The position numbers and the translations under genes are program-made. Below the pieces are notes generated by a model, which saw nothing but the letters and a program-made list of their open reading frames with translations, was not told the DNA's origin and did not search any database. From DASYTH01 sp035762905 (GTDB lineage: Bacteria > Actinomycetota > Actinomycetes > Mycobacteriales > Pseudonocardiaceae), in NCBI RefSeq assembly GCF_035762905.1, contig NZ_DASUCC010000046.1, positions 22,906-86,905 of the forward strand: a stretch of 64,000 bases of DNA, given 5' to 3'. The stretch's first letter is position 1. The number at the start of each line of letters is the position of its first letter. This document shows, in pieces, positions 59,377 to 64,000 of the stretch.

Positions 59377-60470
59377 CCCAGTTTTCCGATGAGCCGCTGG
59401 CCGATGTCGAGACCTACCTGCCCGCGGCCACCGAACCGGACCACGACCGGTCCGGCGCCTTCCTCCAGGTCCGCGACCTGCGGGTGCATTTCCCGACCGA
59501 CGACGGCGTGGTCAAGTCCGTGGACGGACTGACCTTTCACCTCGACCGCGGCAAGACCCTTGGCATCGTGGGCGAGTCGGGCTCCGGCAAGAGCGTGACC
59601 AGCCTGTCGATCATGGGCCTGCACAAGGAGGGCGTCGCCCGCATCTCCGGCGAGGTCATGCTCAACGGGCAGAACCTGATCGCCATGGACCCGAACCGGG
59701 TGCGCCGGCTGCGCGGCAAGAACATGGCGATGATCTTCCAGGACCCGCTGTCGGCGATGCACCCGTTCTACACGGTCGGCGACCAGATCATCGAGGCGTA
59801 CCGGATCCACCACAACGTCAGCAAGCAGGTGGCCCGCAAGCACGCGATCGAGATGCTGGACCGGGTGGGGATCCCGCAGCCGACGTCCCGGGTGGACGAC
59901 TACCCGCACCAGTTCTCCGGCGGCATGCGGCAGCGCGCGATGATCGCGATGGCGCTGTCCTGCGACCCCGAGCTGCTGATCGCCGACGAGCCGACCACCG
60001 CGCTGGACGTCACGGTGCAGGCGCAGATCCTCGACCTGATCCGGGATCTGCAGCAGGAGTTCAACTCGGCGATCATCATCATCACGCACGACCTCGGCGT
60101 GGTCGCCGAGCTGGCCGACGACATCCTGGTGATGTACGGCGGCCGGGCCGTCGAGTACGGCACATCGTCGGGCATCTTCACCGCGCCGCAGCACCCCTAC
60201 ACCTGGGGCCTGCTCGGATCGATGCCCCGGTTGGACCGGGAACGGACCGATCGGCTGCTGCCGATCAAGGGCAGCCCGCCCAGCCTGATCAACCTGCCGG
60301 ACGGCTGCGCGTTCCACCCCCGGTGCGCCTACGCCGACCGCAACGGCGGCGCGAGCGAGACCGTGGTGCCCGAGCTGCGCGACGTCGGTGACGGTCACTT
60401 CACCGCGTGCCATCTCTCCGCCGAGGACCGGATGCAGATCTGGGAGAACGAGATCAGGCCGAAGCTGTGA
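59373..60470 (+). CDS. oppD: Oligopeptide ABC transporter ATPase (OppD type)
   Basis: 365 residues. Walker A GESGSGKSVTSLS, signature FSGGMRQRAMIAMAL, Walker B LLIADEPTTALDVTVQAQIL and H-loop IIIITHDLG are intact. C-terminal Cys-rich CAFHPRCAYADRNG and CHLS match the oligopeptide/dipeptide C-terminal domain. ATG overlaps oppB stop. Confidence 0.93.
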   Translation: MTQFSDEPLADVETYLPAATEPDHDRSGAFLQVRDLRVHFPTDDGVVKSVDGLTFHLDRGKTLGIVGESGSGKSVTSLSIMGLHKEGVARISGEVMLNGQNLIAMDPNRVRRLRGKNMAMIFQDPLSAMHPFYTVGDQIIEAYRIHHNVSKQVARKHAIEMLDRVGIPQPTSRVDDYPHQFSGGMRQRAMIAMALSCDPELLIADEPTTALDVTVQAQILDLIRDLQQEFNSAIIIITHDLGVVAELADDILVMYGGRAVEYGTSSGIFTAPQHPYTWGLLGSMPRLDRERTDRLLPIKGSPPSLINLPDGCAFHPRCAYADRNGGASETVVPELRDVGDGHFTACHLSAEDRMQIWENEIRPKL

Positions 60471-61567
60471 AAGACGAGGATCAGAGCGTGGCGACTGTGC
60501 AGGACAAGGCGGCCGACCCCACCCAGCCGAAGCTCGGCGAGGAGCTGCTGTCGGTCACCGGTCTGCAGAAGTACTTCCCGGTGCGCAAGGGGCTGCTGCA
60601 GCGCCAGGTGGGGGCCGTGCAGGCGGTCGACGGGCTGGACTTCTCGGTGGCCATGGGCGAGACGCTGTCCCTGGTGGGCGAGTCGGGCTGCGGCAAGACC
60701 ACGACCGGCCGGCTGCTCACCCGGCTGCTCGAACCGACCGCCGGGAAGATCATCTTTGAGGGACGGGACATCACCCACCTGTCCACCAACCAGATGCGGC
60801 CGCTGCGCCGCGACGTGCAGATGATCTTCCAGGACCCGTACTCGTCGCTGAACCCCCGGCACACCGTCGGCACGATCGTCGGCGCCCCGTTCCGGCTGCA
60901 GAAGGTCAAGCCCGAGAACGGGGTCAAGCGGGCCGTGCAGGACCTGCTCGAACTGGTCGGGCTGAACCCCGAGCACTACAACCGCTATCCGCACGAGTTC
61001 TCCGGCGGCCAGCGCCAGCGCATCGGCATCGCCCGCACGCTCGCCCTCAAGCCCAAGCTGATCGTGGCCGACGAACCGGTCTCCGCGCTGGACGTGTCGA
61101 TCCAGGCCCAGGTGGTCAACCTGCTCGAGGATCTGCAGAACGAGCTGGACCTGACCTACCTGCTGATCGCCCACGACCTGTCCGTGGTGCGGCACGTGTC
61201 CGACCGGGTCGCCGTGATGTACCTGGGCAAGATCGTCGAGCTGGCCGACCGGACCGGGCTGTACGAGCGGCCGATGCACCCGTACACGGTGGCGCTGCTG
61301 TCCGCGGTGCCGATCCCGGACCCGGAGCGGCGGGCCAAGCGGGAGCGGATCCGGTTGCAGGGCGACGTGCCCAGCCCGCTCAACCCGCCGCCGGCCTGCC
61401 GGTTCCACACCCGGTGCTGGAAGGCCCAGGAGATCTGCAAGACCGAGGAACCGCCGCTGGTCGCGCTCAAGCCCGGGCACCAGGTGGCGTGCCACTTCCC
61501 GGAGAACGAGGACAAGATCACGGTCACCCCGATCGGCCCGATCGATGGGGCCGCCGCCGCGGAATGA
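60467..61567 (+). CDS. oppF: Oligopeptide ABC transporter ATPase (OppF type)
   Basis: 366 residues. Walker A GESGCGKTTTGRLL, signature FSGGQRQRIGIARTL, Walker B LIVADEPVSALD and H-loop LIAHDLSVV are intact. C-terminal CRFHTRCWKAQEICK and CHFPE form the oligopeptide domain. It pairs with OppD to energise the permease. GTG 60467 overlaps oppD stop (GTGA). Confidence 0.93.
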   Translation: MKDEDQSVATVQDKAADPTQPKLGEELLSVTGLQKYFPVRKGLLQRQVGAVQAVDGLDFSVAMGETLSLVGESGCGKTTTGRLLTRLLEPTAGKIIFEGRDITHLSTNQMRPLRRDVQMIFQDPYSSLNPRHTVGTIVGAPFRLQKVKPENGVKRAVQDLLELVGLNPEHYNRYPHEFSGGQRQRIGIARTLALKPKLIVADEPVSALDVSIQAQVVNLLEDLQNELDLTYLLIAHDLSVVRHVSDRVAVMYLGKIVELADRTGLYERPMHPYTVALLSAVPIPDPERRAKRERIRLQGDVPSPLNPPPACRFHTRCWKAQEICKTEEPPLVALKPGHQVACHFPENEDKITVTPIGPIDGAAAAE

Positions 61568-62205
61568 CCGTCACCGTGCTGGGCGCGTCCGGGCGCACCG
61601 GCCGCCGGGTGGTGCGGTTGCTGGTCCGGCACGGCTTCCGGGTTCGGGCCGGGGTGCGCGACCGGCACCGCCGGGCCGCGGTCACCGGGCTCGGCGTCCC
61701 CGCGGTGATCACCGACCTGGCCGGTGATCCGGCCGAGCTGGTCGAGGCGTTCGCCGGGTCCGACGTCGTGGTCAACTGCGCCGGGGCGCCGGATCCGGCG
61801 CCGGCCGCGGTGAACCTGATCGACCGGGACGGCGCGATCGCCGCGATCCGGTCCGCCGAGCGCGCCGGGGTGCGCCGCTACGTGCAGCTCTCCGCCATGT
61901 TCGCCGACGCGCCGGACCAGGGTGACCCGCTGGTCCGGTCGATCCTGGCGGCAAAGCAGATCTCCGACACCGTGCTGCGCCGATCCAGTCTGGTGTGGAC
62001 GGTGGTGCGTGCGGCCACGCTCACCGACGAGCCGGGCACCGGCCGGATCACCGCGGTCGAGCACCTGACCGCCGGCCGGATCCCGCGCGACGACGTCGCC
62101 GCCGTGATCCTCGGCTGCCTGCTGGAGGCCGGCACCGAGAACCGCGGCTTCGACGTCCGGTCCGGCGAGCTGGCGGTGGCCGCCGCGCTCGCCGCCCTGC
62201 GCTGA
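61564..62205 (+). CDS. NAD(P)-binding protein, atypical SDR
   Basis: 213 residues. ATG 61564 overlaps the oppF stop, so it is co-transcribed with the transporter. The nucleotide-binding loop is VTVLGASGRTGRRVVRLL (GASGxTG). VVVNCAGAPDPA and YVQLSAM follow the NmrA/YesF-like pattern of atypical short-chain proteins. No catalytic YxxxK is obvious, so it may bind but not reduce. Link to peptide uptake unknown. Confidence 0.75.
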   Translation: MTVTVLGASGRTGRRVVRLLVRHGFRVRAGVRDRHRRAAVTGLGVPAVITDLAGDPAELVEAFAGSDVVVNCAGAPDPAPAAVNLIDRDGAIAAIRSAERAGVRRYVQLSAMFADAPDQGDPLVRSILAAKQISDTVLRRSSLVWTVVRAATLTDEPGTGRITAVEHLTAGRIPRDDVAAVILGCLLEAGTENRGFDVRSGELAVAAALAALR

Positions 62206-62220
62206 TCCGGCCCGGCGGGG

Positions 62221-64000
62221 CTACCGGTGCGCCCGGTTGATCGCCGAGACCACCGCGCGCAGCGACGCGGTCACGATCGAGCTGTCCACCCCGACACCCC
62301 ACAGCACCCGCTCGTCCACCGAGCACTCCACGTAGGCCGCGGCCCTGGCGTCGTCGCCCGAGGTGAGCGCGTGCTCCGTGTAGTCCAGCACCCGGGCGTC
62401 GTAGCCGACGCTGGCCAGCGCGTCGACGAAGGCCGCGATCGGACCGTTGCCGGCGCCGGTGATCTCGTGCTCCTCACCCTCGACGTCCACCTGCGCCACG
62501 ATCTCGTCGTGGCCGGCGGCGTCGTCGGAGATCCGGTAGCGGCGCAGCACCAGCGGCGTGTGGATGCCGAGGTACTCGGCGGCGAAGGCGTCCCACATCT
62601 GCTTCGGGGTGACCTCGCCGCCCTCGGTGTCGGTGTGCCGCTGGATCACCTGGGAGAACTCGATCTGCAGCCGGCGCGGCAGCTCGAGCTGGTGCTCGGA
62701 CTTCATGATGTAGGCGACGCCGCCCTTGCCGGACTGGGAGTTGACCCGGATCACGGCCTCGTAGGTGCGGCCAACGTCCTTGGGGTCGATCGGCAGGTAC
62801 GGGACCTGCCAGTCGAACGTCTCGACCGGCACCCCGGCCCGGTCGGCGTCCGCCCGCAGCGCGTCGAAGCCCTTGTTGATGGCGTCCTGGTGGCTGCCGG
62901 AGAACGCGGTGAACACCAGGTCACCGCCCCACGGGTGGCGCTCGCCGACCGGAAGCTGGTTGCAGTACTCGACCGTGCGGCGGACCTCGTCGATGTCGGA
63001 GAAGTCGATCTGCGGGTCGATGCCCTGGCTGAACAGGTTCATGCCCAGCGTCACCAGGCAGACGTTGCCGGTGCGCTCGCCGTTGCCGAACAGGCAGCCC
63101 TCGACGCGGTCGGCGCCGGCCTGGACGCCCAGCTCGGCGGCGGCGACGCCCGTGCCGCGGTCGTTGTGGGGGTGCAGCGACAGGATGATCGAGTCGCGGC
63201 GGGCGAGGTTGCGGTGCATCCACTCGATGGAGTCCGCGTAGACGTTCGGCGTCGCCATCTCCACCGTCGCCGGCAGGTTGACGATCATCGGCTTCTCGGG
63301 CGTCGGCTCCCAGACGTCACCGACGGCGTCGACGATCTCCTTGGCGTAGGAGAGCTCGGTGCCGGTGTACGACTCCGGCGAGTACTGGAAGCGCCAGTCG
63401 GTGCCGGGGCGCTTCTCGGCCTCCTCGCGGACCTGCTTCGCGCCGTCGACCGCGATCTTGGTGATGCCGTCGCGGTCGGAGCGGAAGACCACGCGCCGCT
63501 GCAGGATCGACGTCGAGTTGTAGAGGTGGACGACCGCCGAGTGCGCGCCCTCGAGGGACTCGAACGTGCGCGTGATCAGCTCGGGCCGGGCCTGCGTCAG
63601 CACCTGGATGCGGACGTCGGCGGGTACGGCGTCCTGCTCGATGATCTCGCGGACGAAGTCGAAGTCGGTCTGCGAGGCGGCGGGGAAGCCGACCTCGATC
63701 TCCTTGTAGCCCATGCGGACGAGCAGGTCGAACATGCGGCGCTTGCGCGCGGGCGACATGGGGTCGATCAGCGCCTGGTTGCCGTCGCGCAGGTCCACCG
63801 CGCCCCAGAGCGGCGTCTTGTCGATCACCTTGTCCGGCCAGGTGCGGTCGGGCAGTGAGATCTTCTCGACGACGTCGGCGAAGGGCTTGTAGCGGTGGAC
63901 CGGCATGCGGCTCGGGCGCTGGGTGTTCCAGGTGGCCTGCCCGGCGGGGATGTCGCCGTCGGGATGGACGACGGTCGCCCTGATGTCGGCGATCGGCTCG
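62221..64000 (-). CDS. leuA: 2-isopropylmalate synthase, N-terminally truncated by the window edge
   Basis: At least 592 codons visible; the frame is open to base 64000 with no start codon in the extra part, and WNTQRPSR before MPVHRYKPF resembles the N-terminus of actinobacterial LeuA, so the start is probably outside. The ATG at 63906 would give 561 residues. Catalytic TIM barrel: WGAVDLRDGNQALIDPMS (metal Asp), LSLHPHNDRGTG (two His) and GNGERTGNV. The C-terminal region (SVDERVLWGVGVDSSIV) is the leucine-binding regulatory domain. First step of leucine synthesis. Confidence 0.93.
   Translation of the reverse strand, partial: EPIADIRATVVHPDGDIPAGQATWNTQRPSRMPVHRYKPFADVVEKISLPDRTWPDKVIDKTPLWGAVDLRDGNQALIDPMSPARKRRMFDLLVRMGYKEIEVGFPAASQTDFDFVREIIEQDAVPADVRIQVLTQARPELITRTFESLEGAHSAVVHLYNSTSILQRRVVFRSDRDGITKIAVDGAKQVREEAEKRPGTDWRFQYSPESYTGTELSYAKEIVDAVGDVWEPTPEKPMIVNLPATVEMATPNVYADSIEWMHRNLARRDSIILSLHPHNDRGTGVAAAELGVQAGADRVEGCLFGNGERTGNVCLVTLGMNLFSQGIDPQIDFSDIDEVRRTVEYCNQLPVGERHPWGGDLVFTAFSGSHQDAINKGFDALRADADRAGVPVETFDWQVPYLPIDPKDVGRTYEAVIRVNSQSGKGGVAYIMKSEHQLELPRRLQIEFSQVIQRHTDTEGGEVTPKQMWDAFAAEYLGIHTPLVLRRYRISDDAAGHDEIVAQVDVEGEEHEITGAGNGPIAAFVDALASVGYDARVLDYTEHALTSGDDARAAAYVECSVDERVLWGVGVDSSIVTASLRAVVSAINRAHR

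Noticed and set aside
62227..63858. Long plus-strand frame antisense to leuA
   Set aside because: Val/Gly/Asp/Leu-rich shadow; leuA is unambiguous.

Overview
The window is high-GC DNA with many GTG starts, four-base ATGA/GTGA gene overlaps, two tRNA-Ser genes and a dnaX-ybaB-recR block next to a 4.5S-type SRP RNA. This fits a filamentous actinomycete, probably of the Pseudonocardiaceae type (inferred from gene content; no 16S rRNA is present). No integrase, transposase, CRISPR array or replication origin was seen.

Layout: 1-5 kb holds a partial gene, an ECF sigma factor with a C-terminal extension, an acetyltransferase and a glycosyltransferase-like gene coupled to an XRE regulator. 5-9 kb is a signalling stretch: a class III nucleotide cyclase divergent from the XRE regulator across a promoter rich in ACTTCA boxes, a helical actinobacterial protein, a small membrane protein behind a large palindrome, a Crp/Fnr regulator and a frameshifted 2OG-Fe(II) oxygenase remnant. 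9-24 kb is mostly housekeeping and transport: SMP-30-like secreted protein, MFS exporter, an ABC-2 exporter with a divergent MarR-like regulator and a perfect operator, DUF885 hydrolase, tyrA, an M20 amidohydrolase, tadA and tRNA-Ser(CGA).

The main accessory block is 24.5-34.3 kb. A divergent XRE regulator faces an eight-gene operon: TIR protein, large protein with a degenerate P-loop and helical repeats, SPFH/band-7-like protein, PP2C phosphatase, Ser/Thr kinase, vWA protein, an unknown protein, and a zinc-ribbon membrane protein, closed by a strong terminator. Phosphatase, kinase and vWA form a TerY-P-like triad. Their union with a TIR protein in one tightly coupled operon looks like a conflict or stress-signalling system. 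The tail of the TIR protein and the N-terminus of its neighbour share a short motif.

34-47 kb holds a WXG-type EndoU toxin with a candidate immunity gene, a GGDEF protein with a degenerate EAL domain, and a DevRS-like cluster in which the two histidine kinases carry complementary defects (one keeps the phospho-acceptor His but has lost ATPase motifs; the other keeps the ATPase but has Gln for His), with DevR-box-like sites. An orphan F0 c-subunit-like gene follows. A 1.3-kb islet with one secreted protein lies between an intact tRNA-Ser(GGA) gene and an exact 45-bp copy of its 3' end.

48-64 kb holds two HAD phosphatases, the SRP RNA overlapping one of them, dnaX, a lipoprotein amidase, ybaB, recR, a P-loop kinase, a complete oligopeptide ABC transporter operon preceded by a 21-codon leader ORF, an NAD(P)-binding protein and the 3' part of leuA, which runs off the right edge.
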